A DNA stretch of 64,000 nt from Sphingomonas_E sp042693015 (GTDB lineage: Bacteria > Pseudomonadota > Alphaproteobacteria > Sphingomonadales > Sphingomonadaceae), in NCBI RefSeq assembly GCF_042693015.1, contig NZ_CP170544.1, positions 1,116,001 to 1,180,000 of the forward strand. The letters run 5' to 3'. Shown piece by piece: positions 53,438 to 63,106 of the stretch. The stretch's first letter is position 1. Every line of letters starts with the position of its first letter. The notes beneath the pieces were generated by a model. The model was given only the letters and a program-made list of their open reading frames with translations. It did not search any database and was not told the DNA's origin. The position numbers and the translations under genes are program-made.

Positions 53438-53463
<26 letters not shown>
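52186..53463 (+). CDS. Secreted metal-dependent amidohydrolase (imidazolonepropionase/prolidase-like)
   Basis: 425 residues with a signal peptide (about 1-21, ending LAE). Amidohydrolase-superfamily metal ligands: HTH in LMDMHTHLAD, a Lys in DFLKLIATG (carbamylation candidate), His in AHAHG and in SIEHAS, and Asp in FGTDSGV. Members hydrolyse cyclic amides or Xaa-Pro/N-acyl peptides. The ATG at 52186 follows AGGGA, 11 bp after operator 2. It is convergent with the S9 peptidase (26-bp overlap of ends). Probable partner of the M20 peptidase in degrading one substrate, inferred from shared regulation. Confidence 0.92.
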
Positions 53464-55429
<1,966 letters not shown>

Positions 55430-55470
55430 TCCGGCAGATTTGCCGCAGCTCGGGTCCTGCGCAAGTGGTT

Positions 55471-55504
55471 CAAAAGAAAACGGGCGCCCCAAAAGGAGCG
55501 CCCG
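55471..55504 (-). terminator. Intrinsic terminator of the small lipoprotein gene
   Basis: On the minus strand the stem CGGGCGC...GCGCCCG (arms 55481-55487 and 55498-55504, extended to ten pairs with one mismatch) has an A/T-rich loop and is followed by TTTTCTTTTG. It lies 42 bp after the lipoprotein stop and 42 bp before the S9 peptidase start, so the two genes are separately transcribed. Confidence 0.8.
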
Positions 55505-55545
55505 CCACTTTCGCATACGCCCGGAAAACCGAGCGCATAAGCGAA

Positions 55546-55785
55546 TTACATCGCGTTCGTCGCGTTATCGACGGCGGCGGCAGCGTTATCCACCGCGTTG
55601 TCGACAGCCGAGGTCGCGTTGTCGGCAGTCGCCTCGACGGCGGCCGTCGCGTTGTCCGCGGTGGCTTCAATCGTCTCGACGGCATTGTCAGCCGCATTCT
55701 CGACGGCCGTTTCCGTCGCCGAGTTGTTGCACGCGGCCAGGGTCATCAGGCCGGCGGCAGCGAGAACAAAGCTAAGCTTCTTCAT
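55546..55785 (-). CDS. Small Asn/Ala-rich repeat lipoprotein
   Basis: 79 residues. Lipobox LAAC (Cys at about 19), then an acidic-neutral low-complexity stretch of about 60 residues with repeated A(T/V)(E/D)NAxx and ADNAT units, an alternating pattern that could form a coiled rod. Its DNA has matching direct repeats. No recognised domain; such small lipoproteins often stabilise the envelope, but no role can be claimed. The ATG at 55785 was chosen because it opens a standard MKK signal; an upstream start is excluded. It stands alone and ends in a strong terminator. Confidence 0.82.
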   Translation of the reverse strand: MKKLSFVLAAAGLMTLAACNNSATETAVENAADNAVETIEATADNATAAVEATADNATSAVDNAVDNAAAAVDNATNAM

Positions 55786-55940
55786 TCGAGCAGCTCCCAT
55801 AGTTCTTATCAGGGGCCGGCCCGAACGCCGTCCCAGCGGCCCCCATTAGCGTCGCCCCCGTCAGCGTCAACGCCAAAATTCAGCGAGGGTTAAGCAGTTC
55901 TGCCGATTGGAACTGCTTCGCACAAGTGATTTTCGTAGGA

Positions 55941-57314
55941 TCAATCGTCCCGCGGCGGCCCAACAGGCCCAAGTTCACTCTCTACATTTGCCACTGTGGC
56001 TATCATCGCAGTCCAGGCGGCGACGTTCTGCGCGAGTTGGCTGCGATCCACTTTGTCGAGCGTGTCATCGGGTGTGTGGTGCAGATCGAAATAGCGCGTG
56101 CCGTCCTGGCGGAGCGCGATCACAGGTACGCCGGTTGCCGCCAGCGGCCCGATGTCGGAGCCGCCGCGCGCCTCGTTATTGCCCTTGGCGATGCCGATCG
56201 GGGCCAGCACCTCGGCCAGTCGGCCCACGACCGGCTTGGCCGATTGGTTCACGTAAGTATCGAACCGATAGACGCGGTCGGCGCCGAAATCGGATTCGGC
56301 AAGAACGGCGTGATTTTCGCCCTTATGAGCGTCGCGATAGGCCGCACCGCCAAGGATTCCGACCTCTTCCGCGCCGAACCAGACGACGCGAATCGTACGC
56401 AGCGGCTTGCCGGCGTCCATCACCCGCTTCGCCGCGGCTGCGACGATGCCACAGCCCGCGGCATCGTCGATCGCGCCCGTACCGAGATCCCAGCTATCGA
56501 GATGGCATCCGACCAGGACGATGCCGGCCTTCGGATCACGGCCAGGCACTTCTGCCATGACATTGCCCGACTGGCGGGTGCCGATATTGCGCGGGGTGAG
56601 CACGAGCTTCATCCTCACCGGCTTGCCGCGGGCGAGGATGCGCTTGAGCTGCTCCGCATCAGGCAGGGTGAGCGCGGCGGCAGGAATGGGCGTCGCGCCG
56701 TCCGACCATTGCTGCACGCCGGTATGCGGATTGCGGTGGAAGTCGGTGCCGATCGAGCGGATGACGATGGCAAGCGCGCCCTTCTTGCTGGCGATCGACG
56801 GTCCCTTGCGGCGGGCACCGCCGAACGCGCCATAGCTCGACCCATCCTGCGTGGTGCCCATGGCATGATCGACGAAGACGATCTTGCCGCGAACCTTGGC
56901 GCTGTCGGTCGCCTCGAGCTCGGAGAGAGAGGAAAAGCCGATGATTTCCGCGGTGATGCCTTCGGCCGGCGTGGCGCCGCTATTGCCGAGCGCTGCCAGC
57001 ACCAGCTTCTGCGGGAAGGGCGCGACGATTTCGGCCGTTTCTTCGCCACGCACCCAGACGGGCATGTCGAACGGTTCGATGCGCGGGTTGGAGAAGCCCA
57101 TCGCCTTCAGCTTCGCGATCGCCCATGTGCGGGCGCGCGCCTCGGCCTCGGTGCCGGCCAGGCGCTGGCCGACCTCGGTCGTCAACCCCTCCGTGATGTC
57201 CCAGGCCATTTCATCCTTCAGCGCCGCATCGCGCAGCGCGGCGACGTCGACCGATTGGGCCGAGGCCTGGGATGCTAAAAATGTGGCGGCAAGCAATGCG
57301 ACGGGCAGGCGCAT
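55941..57314 (-). CDS. Secreted M28 family aminopeptidase-like metallopeptidase
   Basis: 457 residues. Signal peptide about 1-19 (SQASA). A PA-type insert is followed by a zinc peptidase domain with HLDSWDLGTGAIDDAAG (split: His and the bridging Asp), FGAEEVG (catalytic Glu pair), SDFGAD and the distal His in DLHHTPDD. Removes N-terminal residues from peptides in the periplasm. AAGGAG lies 12 bases before the ATG at 57314. Upstream is a 355-bp region with hairpins. Confidence 0.93.
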   Translation of the reverse strand: MRLPVALLAATFLASQASAQSVDVAALRDAALKDEMAWDITEGLTTEVGQRLAGTEAEARARTWAIAKLKAMGFSNPRIEPFDMPVWVRGEETAEIVAPFPQKLVLAALGNSGATPAEGITAEIIGFSSLSELEATDSAKVRGKIVFVDHAMGTTQDGSSYGAFGGARRKGPSIASKKGALAIVIRSIGTDFHRNPHTGVQQWSDGATPIPAAALTLPDAEQLKRILARGKPVRMKLVLTPRNIGTRQSGNVMAEVPGRDPKAGIVLVGCHLDSWDLGTGAIDDAAGCGIVAAAAKRVMDAGKPLRTIRVVWFGAEEVGILGGAAYRDAHKGENHAVLAESDFGADRVYRFDTYVNQSAKPVVGRLAEVLAPIGIAKGNNEARGGSDIGPLAATGVPVIALRQDGTRYFDLHHTPDDTLDKVDRSQLAQNVAAWTAMIATVANVESELGPVGPPRDD

Positions 57315-57669
57315 AAGTGGGGTTGCTCCTTGGCGATCCGTTGATACTGCCAAGTGACGGAATGGGGGCCGTAAAACAATAGGGGCCCCGGCTCGCCCCC
57401 AAGAGCCGGGACCCCGTCGGGCGTGCTGCGATCCTGCCGATATGCGATCAACAGGCCGCGCGCTGCCGCGGTCCGAAAAGGACGAATTGGATCGAGCAAA
57501 TCCTGTGCCAGCGGCGCAACTGCTTGATTATGGGCGAGCTCATCCCATCTGAATGTAAACTTTTCCGACAACGCCCCAACGCCCGAGCCGGTTTGCCAAG
57601 CGGCCGCCGCTCGGCTAGGTGCGGCGGGAATTTTTCAGCAGCTTTGACCGAATATCCGGAGACCTCCCA
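57315..57669. other. 355-bp region between the M28 peptidase and ettA
   Basis: Divergent gap with no conserved coding frame that I trust. It holds a strong stem-loop (57382-57415) and a small GTCC/GGAC hairpin (57471-57483). On the minus strand the large stem is followed by TATTGTTTTA, as if ending a short transcript starting near 57570. A 98-codon frame crosses it (57275-57571, minus), but it overlaps the M28 signal region and has no recognisable domain. A small RNA is possible. Confidence 0.4.
57382..57415 (-). terminator. Strong stem-loop, possibly the end of a short minus-strand transcript
   Basis: Arms 57382-57394 and 57403-57415 form a 13-bp stem with one mismatch around an 8-nt loop. 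The minus-strand sequence after it is T-rich. No gene lies just upstream on that strand, so either it terminates a small RNA or it is a leader structure of the M28 gene. Confidence 0.45.
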
Positions 57670-59349
57670 GTGGCCGCCCAATACGCGTTCGTCATGAAGG
57701 ACATGACCAAGACCTTCCCCGGCGCCCCCAAGCCGGTGCTGAGCAACATCAACCTGCAATTCTATCAGGGCGCCAAGATCGGCATCGTCGGCCCCAACGG
57801 CGCCGGCAAGTCGACCCTGATGAAGATCATGGCTGGCGTCGACAAGGATTTCACCGGCGAGGCGTGGCCTGGCGAATATATCACCGTCGGCTATCTTGAG
57901 CAGGAGCCTCAGCTCGATCCGACCAAGACCGTGCTGGAGAACGTCAAGGAAGGCGCGCGCGAGACGGCCGACCTGGTTGACCGCTTCAACGCGATTTCGG
58001 CCGAAATGGGCGACCCACAAGAGGACACCGATTTCGACGCGCTGATGGAGGAAATGGGCGATCTCCAGGCCAAGATCGATGCGGTCGATGGCTGGACGCT
58101 CGACAACCAGCTCGAAGTCGCGATGGAAGCGTTGCGCTGCCCGCCGTCGGATTGGCCGGTCGCGAACCTGTCGGGCGGTGAAAAGCGCCGCATCGCGCTT
58201 ACCCGGCTGCTGATCCAGAAGCCCTCGATCCTGCTGCTCGACGAACCGACCAACCACCTTGATGCCGAGAGCGTCGAATGGCTGGAAAATCACCTCAAGG
58301 AATATGCCGGCGCGGTGCTGATGATCACCCACGATCGTTATTTCCTGGATAACGTGGTGGGCTGGATCCTCGAGATCGATCGCGGCAAATATTTCCCGTA
58401 CGAGGGCAATTACTCGACCTATCTCGAAAAGAAGTCGAAGCGCCTCGAGCAGGAGGAGCGCGAGGAATCGGGCCGCCAGACCGCGATCAAGAACGAGCTC
58501 GAATGGATTCGGCAGGGCGCCAAGGCGCGCCAGACCAAATCCAAGGCGCGTATCGCCAAGTTCGAGCAGCTCGTCGAGCAGCAGAAGAACCGCACGCCCG
58601 GCAAGGCCCAGATCGTCATCCAGGTGCCCGAGCGCCTCGGCGGCAAGGTGATCGAGGTCGACAATATCTCGAAGGCCTATGGCGACAAATTGCTGTTCGA
58701 GAATCTCTCATTCACGCTGCCCGCGGGCGGCATCGTCGGCGTGATCGGCCCTAACGGCGCCGGCAAGTCCACCTTGTTCAAGCTGATCATCGGCCAGGAA
58801 AAGCCGGATACCGGCACGATCGACCTGGGGTCCACTGTGCGCCTCGGCTATGTCGACCAGAGCCGCGATCACCTCGATCCCAAAAAGAACGTCTGGGAGG
58901 AAATCTCGGACGGGCTCGATTACATGAAGATCAACGGGCACGACCAGTCGACCCGTGCCTATGTCGGCGCGTTCAATTTCAAGGGCGCGGACCAGCAGAA
59001 GAATGTCGGCAAGCTTTCGGGCGGTGAGCGCAACCGCGTCAACATCGCCAAGATGCTGAAGCGCGGCGGCAACGTGCTGCTGCTCGACGAACCGACCAAC
59101 GATCTCGACGTCGAAACGCTGGGCGCGCTGGAAGAGGCGATCGAAAATTTCGCGGGCTGCGCCGTGGTGATCAGCCACGATCGCTTCTTCTTGGATCGTC
59201 TGGCGACGCACATCCTCGCCTTCGAAGGCAACAGCCATGTCGAATGGTTCGAGGGCAATTTCGAAGCCTATGAAGAAGATAAGCGCCGCCGTCTGGGCGA
59301 CGCGGCGGATCGTCCGACCGCGCTTGCTTACAAGAAGCTGACCCGCTGA
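57670..59349 (+). CDS. ettA: Energy-dependent translational throttle protein EttA (ABC-F)
   Basis: 559 residues. Soluble ABC-F ATPase that binds the ribosomal E site and gates the first peptide bond. Two ABC domains: Walker A GPNGAGKST near residues 40 and 363, signature LSGGEKRR and LSGGERNR, Walker B LLLDEPTNHLD and LLLDEPTNDLD. The linker region with the arm and a basic coiled segment (EKKSKRLEQEEREESG, then KARQTKSKARIAKFEQL) is typical of EttA. The GTG at 57670 follows GGAG at eight bases; an upstream extension into the gap is rejected. Confidence 0.97.
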   Translation: MAAQYAFVMKDMTKTFPGAPKPVLSNINLQFYQGAKIGIVGPNGAGKSTLMKIMAGVDKDFTGEAWPGEYITVGYLEQEPQLDPTKTVLENVKEGARETADLVDRFNAISAEMGDPQEDTDFDALMEEMGDLQAKIDAVDGWTLDNQLEVAMEALRCPPSDWPVANLSGGEKRRIALTRLLIQKPSILLLDEPTNHLDAESVEWLENHLKEYAGAVLMITHDRYFLDNVVGWILEIDRGKYFPYEGNYSTYLEKKSKRLEQEEREESGRQTAIKNELEWIRQGAKARQTKSKARIAKFEQLVEQQKNRTPGKAQIVIQVPERLGGKVIEVDNISKAYGDKLLFENLSFTLPAGGIVGVIGPNGAGKSTLFKLIIGQEKPDTGTIDLGSTVRLGYVDQSRDHLDPKKNVWEEISDGLDYMKINGHDQSTRAYVGAFNFKGADQQKNVGKLSGGERNRVNIAKMLKRGGNVLLLDEPTNDLDVETLGALEEAIENFAGCAVVISHDRFFLDRLATHILAFEGNSHVEWFEGNFEAYEEDKRRRLGDAADRPTALAYKKLTR

Positions 59350-59359
59350 CCATTCGATG

Positions 59360-59394
59360 CGGCACGATCCGAGGAAACCCTTCGGATCGTGCCG
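59360..59394. terminator. Stem-loop terminator-like hairpin after ettA
   Basis: A perfect 13-bp stem (59360-59372 / 59382-59394) just after the ettA stop and before the convergent small gene. The following TCATTCT is only partly T-rich, so it may terminate both genes weakly. Confidence 0.6.
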
Positions 59395-59417
59395 TCATTC
59401 TGGCAGGCTGAAGCGGC

Positions 59418-59885
59418 TCAATAGAATTCGGCAGGGTTGGGCGTGGGCTTTTTGCAAGCCTTCATCACCCCGCGATCACAGGCGCGTTTCTGTTCGCGCC
59501 AAACCGCCATCGCATCGGCATAGGCCCGCTGTTGTGTCTCATAGCGCGCCTCGTCGGCCGCCGCGACCTGTGCCTTGCTCTGCACCGACGCGCGATACGC
59601 GGCCATGTCCGCCTCATATTGCGCCTCGTTGGTGGCATTGACCGTTTCCGTCGCCGCACGATTGCCGGACGCCTCGACCGCTGCGCCGGTGTTCAATTGC
59701 TCCGTGACCGGCTTCTCGACGGCGTCCACTGCGTCATGCTTGGGCGTCTGCTTGTCATAGCCCCGGTCATAAGGAAGCTCGCGCGCAGGATCTGTCGACG
59801 GCGGGGAAGGGGTGGTGGCGACCTGCGCCGCAGCGGGCAGCGCTAGCATCGCGGCGAGCCCGATAAGTGAAACTTTTCCGTACAT
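59418..59885 (-). CDS. Small secreted protein of unknown function
   Basis: 155 residues. Signal peptide about 1-21 (LPAAAQ), a Pro-rich stretch (PSPPSTDPARELPYDRG), then a polar helical region of Ala/Glu-rich segments (AQYEADMAAYRASVQSKAQ, then ADEARYETQQRAYADAMAVW; separate stretches) and a C-terminal CDRGVMKACKK with two Cys. Similar small helical secreted proteins occur in sphingomonads, but I do not recognise a family. AAGGAGAG before the ATG supports the start at 59885. It is convergent with ettA. Confidence 0.8.
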   Translation of the reverse strand: MYGKVSLIGLAAMLALPAAAQVATTPSPPSTDPARELPYDRGYDKQTPKHDAVDAVEKPVTEQLNTGAAVEASGNRAATETVNATNEAQYEADMAAYRASVQSKAQVAAADEARYETQQRAYADAMAVWREQKRACDRGVMKACKKPTPNPAEFY

Positions 59886-59964
59886 TCTTTCTCTCCTTCC
59901 ATCCCGCTCGACCGCGGATGGCAGGAGAAAAGAACGATTCGCGGCCGTCGCCGTTCCGAAGGGT

Positions 59965-60600
59965 TCAGGCCGGCCGAAACTGCCCGGTTTCGGCATCCAT
60001 GATGTGAAGTACGCCATCGGCTATGGCGAAATAGGCGCCGTGGAGCCGCAGACGGCCTTCGCGTTCGCGCGACCGGATGCAGGGAAAGGTGCGGAGATTG
60101 GCGAGGCTCACCTTGACGGCGGCTTCCTCCATCGCGCGGTGGGCTGCTGGGCCTTCCGCGCCATGTTCGGCCACCACCGCATCGCGGGCGGGACGCAGCA
60201 GATCGATCCAGTCGGAAATGAACCCGCCCTCGCCGGGACGCATATCCTTGAAGCGCTGGCTGAGGGATGCCGAACAACCGCCGCAGGCGCCATGGCCCAT
60301 CACCACGATTTCAGAGACTTCGAGCTGCGTGACCGCGAACTCCAAAGCAGCCGAAACGCCATGATGGCCACCGCCGATTTCCATCGGCGGGACCAGATTG
60401 GCGACGTTACGAACGACGAACATCTCGCCGGGTGAGGTATCGAAGATTCGGGTCGGATCGACCCGGCTGTCCGAACAGGCGATGACCAGCACCTTGGGGC
60501 TCTGGCCTTCGGCAAGCTGCGCCCAGCGTTCGCGTTCGCGGGACCATTCACCCGCCTTGAAGCGGCGATAGCCCTCGATCATGTTCTGAAAGTCGCTCAT
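59965..60600 (-). CDS. Beta-class carbonic anhydrase
   Basis: 211 residues, cytoplasmic. Interconverts CO2 and bicarbonate. The zinc ligands and Asp-Arg dyad are visible: Cys and Asp in ACSDSRVDP, His and Cys in MGHGACGGC. The start at 60600 (MSDFQNMIEGYRRF) is the usual N-terminus; a long upstream extension antisense to lipA is rejected. Divergent from lipA across a 66-bp gap. Confidence 0.96.
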   Translation of the reverse strand: MSDFQNMIEGYRRFKAGEWSRERERWAQLAEGQSPKVLVIACSDSRVDPTRIFDTSPGEMFVVRNVANLVPPMEIGGGHHGVSAALEFAVTQLEVSEIVVMGHGACGGCSASLSQRFKDMRPGEGGFISDWIDLLRPARDAVVAEHGAEGPAAHRAMEEAAVKVSLANLRTFPCIRSREREGRLRLHGAYFAIADGVLHIMDAETGQFRPA

Positions 60601-60666
60601 GCCTGCGCCGTAGCGTCCAGACGTGAGGGCTGGCAAGTCCGGCCAAGCATCGCTATCTGGCGACGC

Positions 60667-61587
60667 ATGACTGAGCCGCTCGCTTCCGCCGCTTCGCCCC
60701 GTGCCCGCAAGCCTGACTGGATCCGCGTTCGCGCGCCTGTGGGCGAGGCATTTTCGGAGACGCGCCAGCTTATGCGGCGTCTGAATCTCGCTACCGTGTG
60801 CGAGGAAGCCGCCTGCCCGAATATCGGCGAGTGCTGGACGAAAAAGCACGCCACCGTAATGATTCTCGGCGATACATGCACGCGTGCCTGCGCCTTTTGC
60901 AATGTGAAGACCGGCATGCCCCGCGCGGTGGATGCGACGGAGCCGCAGCATGTCGCCGATGCTGCTGCCGAGCTCGGCCTCGAACATATCGTCATCACCT
61001 CGGTCGATCGCGACGATCTTCCCGACGGCGGTGCTTCGCAGTTCGTAAAGGTGATCGAAGCGCTGCGCCGCACTACGCCGAATACGACGATCGAAATCCT
61101 GACGCCGGATTTCCGCAACAAGGCGGATGCAGCGATCGAGTCGATCGTCGCCGCGCGGCCCGACGTCTACAACCATAACCTCGAGACTGTGCCCAGGCTC
61201 TATCCGACGATCCGGCCGGGCGCGCGTTATTATGCATCGCTGCGCCTGCTGGAAACGGTGAAGCGGCTCGATCCGTCCATCTTCACCAAATCCGGCGTGA
61301 TGGTGGGCCTGGGCGAGGAGCGGATGGAAATCCACCAGGTGATGGACGACATGCGTTCGGCCGGGATCGATTTCCTGACCTGCGGTCAATATCTGCAACC
61401 CACGCCGCGCCATGCGAAGGTGGCGGAGTTCGTGACGCCGCAGACCTTCCAGGCTTATGCCGCGATCGCGCGCGCCAAGGGCTTCCTGCTGGTCGCAGCG
61501 AGCCCGCTGACGCGGTCGAGCTATCATGCCGGCGATGATTTCGCGAAGCTCCGCGCTGCCCGCGAGGCCCAGCTTGCCAAAGCATAG
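60667..61587 (+). CDS. lipA: Lipoyl synthase
   Basis: 306 residues. A radical-SAM enzyme that inserts two sulfurs into octanoyl-dependent dehydrogenase subunits. The auxiliary-cluster Cys motif CEEAACPNIGEC and the radical-SAM CTRACAFCNV are both intact, and a serine-containing C-terminus (ASPLTRSSYHAGDDF) provides the RSS-type ligand region. The start at 60667 (MTEPLASAASPR) is the only fit. Its end overlaps the start of the RatA-like gene by 14 bp. Confidence 0.97.
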   Translation: MTEPLASAASPRARKPDWIRVRAPVGEAFSETRQLMRRLNLATVCEEAACPNIGECWTKKHATVMILGDTCTRACAFCNVKTGMPRAVDATEPQHVADAAAELGLEHIVITSVDRDDLPDGGASQFVKVIEALRRTTPNTTIEILTPDFRNKADAAIESIVAARPDVYNHNLETVPRLYPTIRPGARYYASLRLLETVKRLDPSIFTKSGVMVGLGEERMEIHQVMDDMRSAGIDFLTCGQYLQPTPRHAKVAEFVTPQTFQAYAAIARAKGFLLVAASPLTRSSYHAGDDFAKLRAAREAQLAKA

Positions 61588-62050
61588 CGAGACGCGTCAC
61601 CTGCTCTACACATCGGAGCAGCTTTTCGAGCTGGTCGCCGATGTGCCGCGCTATCGCGATTTCCTGCCTTGGGTCGCGGCGGTTCGGGTGCGCTCCGACA
61701 GCGATACCGAAATGGTCGCGGATCTGGTTGTGGGCTTCAAAGGCTTGCGCGAGAATTTCACGTCGCTTGTCCACAAGAAGCGGCCGGATTCCATCCGCGT
61801 CGAATATGTGGATGGGCCGCTCAAATATCTCCACAACGACTGGACGTTCCGGCCAGATGGGCAGGGCGGTACGTTCGTCGATTTTTCGGTCGATTTCGCC
61901 TTCCGATCGGCCATCTTCGAGATGCTGGCGGGGCAGGTGTTCGATCGTGCGCTCCGCAAGATGATCAACGCTTTCGAGGAACGGGCCGCCCAGCTTTACG
62001 GGACGGCTGCATCCGGCATCAGCAGTTCGAGCGCAACCAGCGCCGCCTGA
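61574..62050 (+). CDS. COQ10/RatA-like START-domain protein
   Basis: 158 residues. Family known as ubiquinone-binding COQ10 or RatA; helps ubiquinone function, though the Escherichia RatA was reported to affect ribosome assembly. The START/Bet v1-like fold pattern is seen in FELVADVPRYRDFLPWVAAV and FVDFSVDFAFRS. I set the start at the TTG at 61574 (MPKHSETRHLLY), with GAGG six bases upstream; two ATG codons upstream would be inside lipA and add a nonconserved tail. It overlaps lipA by 14 bp and the convergent cinA by 55 bp. Cytoplasmic or membrane-facing. Confidence 0.85.
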   Translation: MPKHSETRHLLYTSEQLFELVADVPRYRDFLPWVAAVRVRSDSDTEMVADLVVGFKGLRENFTSLVHKKRPDSIRVEYVDGPLKYLHNDWTFRPDGQGGTFVDFSVDFAFRSAIFEMLAGQVFDRALRKMINAFEERAAQLYGTAASGISSSSATSAA

Positions 62051-62514
62051 AGGCGGATGCCGCCGCGGCCGAGATCGCCGAATTCGTGGGCGTCGGCGGT
62101 CACATCCTTCGCATCGCCGCCCTTTTCGGCGCGCGCGAAGACGACGGTGCCCACGGGCTTCTTCTCACTACCACCATCCGGGCCGGCAATGCCGGTAATG
62201 GCAACGGCGGTGTCGGCATTGGCGCGCTCCAGAGCGCCGCGCGCCATCGCCCAGGCGACGGCGATGGACACCGCGCCAAAGGTTTCCAGCACATCCAGGC
62301 TAACGCCCAGCACGCCCAGCTTGGCCTCGTTGGAATAAGTGACGAAGCCGGCGAGGAACACGTCCGAAGAACCCGGAATTTCCGTCAGCGCTGCCGATAC
62401 CAGGCCGCCGGTACAGCTTTCTGCCACCGCGACCGTCTTGCCGGCGGCGCGGTTCGCGTCGATCACGCGTCGGGCTGCCTCGACAAGCTCGGCAGGGAGG
62501 GTCGTATCGACCAT
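61996..62514 (-). CDS. CinA-type nicotinamide-nucleotide amidohydrolase (PncC family)
   Basis: 172 residues, the stand-alone C-terminal CinA domain that deamidates NMN and recycles pyridine nucleotides. The signature AESCTGGLVSAALTEIPGSS and the GIAGPDGGSEKKPVGTV stretch are present. The ATG at 62514 lies one base after the upstream stop (62516), so it is co-transcribed with the small secreted protein and ispDF. It converges on and overlaps RatA by 55 bp, which is unusual for a housekeeping gene. Confidence 0.95.
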   Translation of the reverse strand: MVDTTLPAELVEAARRVIDANRAAGKTVAVAESCTGGLVSAALTEIPGSSDVFLAGFVTYSNEAKLGVLGVSLDVLETFGAVSIAVAWAMARGALERANADTAVAITGIAGPDGGSEKKPVGTVVFARAEKGGDAKDVTADAHEFGDLGRGGIRLQAALVALELLMPDAAVP

Positions 62515-62515
62515 A

Positions 62516-63106
62516 TCAGGGGGCTCCCGGCGCGGGGCAGATGGGAAAGGGGCTTTCGCCCGGCTTATCGTCCTTGGAGCCCAGAATCGCGAGCATCGCG
62601 GTCAGGCGGCCGAGATTGTCGGCCGGCAGGGGGCTCAGCAGTTCCACGGCTTCGTTTACGGCCGGGCAGTCCTTCGGCTTGATCGCCTCGGAGATCGCGG
62701 CACCGACGAGCGTCGACACCATCGTCTTCTGCGTGGCTTCGCCAAGTCGGCCCAATTCCTCACCAGCCATGGAGGCGACGGCGCTGCGCGCCATAGGCCA
62801 ATGCCGATCACTTTCGGCGCGATAGCGTTGCGCCAGCCCAGGGCCCGAACGCGTGAGGAAGGAATCGGGGGCAAGCGTCGCGGAGCATTTGTCGGCGACG
62901 CCATCGATCAGCGCGGGCAAGGCATAGGTGATCAACGCCTCAAGCTGCGGGCGCGTGATGCAGGTGCCGGGCGTGCCGGGTTTGGCCGGGGCCGGTTGCC
63001 GCGTCACCTTCTCGGCGAGCGCCGGAGTGGCGCCGGCGATGGCGAGCATCAGTGTCAGCGTGGCGAGGGTGGTCCGCACGTCGATCCTTTCAGCCTTGAA
63101 ATTCAT
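62516..63106 (-). CDS. Small secreted protein of unknown function in the ispDF operon
   Basis: 196 residues with a signal peptide (hydrophobic core about 14-27, ending ALA). Four Cys (CITRP, KCSAT, DCPAV, ICPAP) may form disulfides; the rest is helical with PxPxK linkers. The ATG at 63106 overlaps the ispDF stop as ATGA, supporting coupling; a GTG at 63079 with AAAGGA upstream gives a more compact signal peptide and is an alternative. I do not recognise a family. Lying between ispDF and cinA, it seems part of a conserved operon without a shared function. Confidence 0.75.
   Translation of the reverse strand: MNFKAERIDVRTTLATLTLMLAIAGATPALAEKVTRQPAPAKPGTPGTCITRPQLEALITYALPALIDGVADKCSATLAPDSFLTRSGPGLAQRYRAESDRHWPMARSAVASMAGEELGRLGEATQKTMVSTLVGAAISEAIKPKDCPAVNEAVELLSPLPADNLGRLTAMLAILGSKDDKPGESPFPICPAPGAP

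Noticed and set aside
57275..57571. Possible 98-residue protein upstream of the M28 peptidase
   Set aside because: It overlaps the M28 signal peptide region and runs through a strong stem-loop; no ribosome-binding site or recognisable fold.
60601..61527. Upstream extension of the carbonic anhydrase frame antisense to lipA
   Set aside because: The family starts near MSDFQNM; the extension shows no conserved sequence and opposes a well-supported gene.
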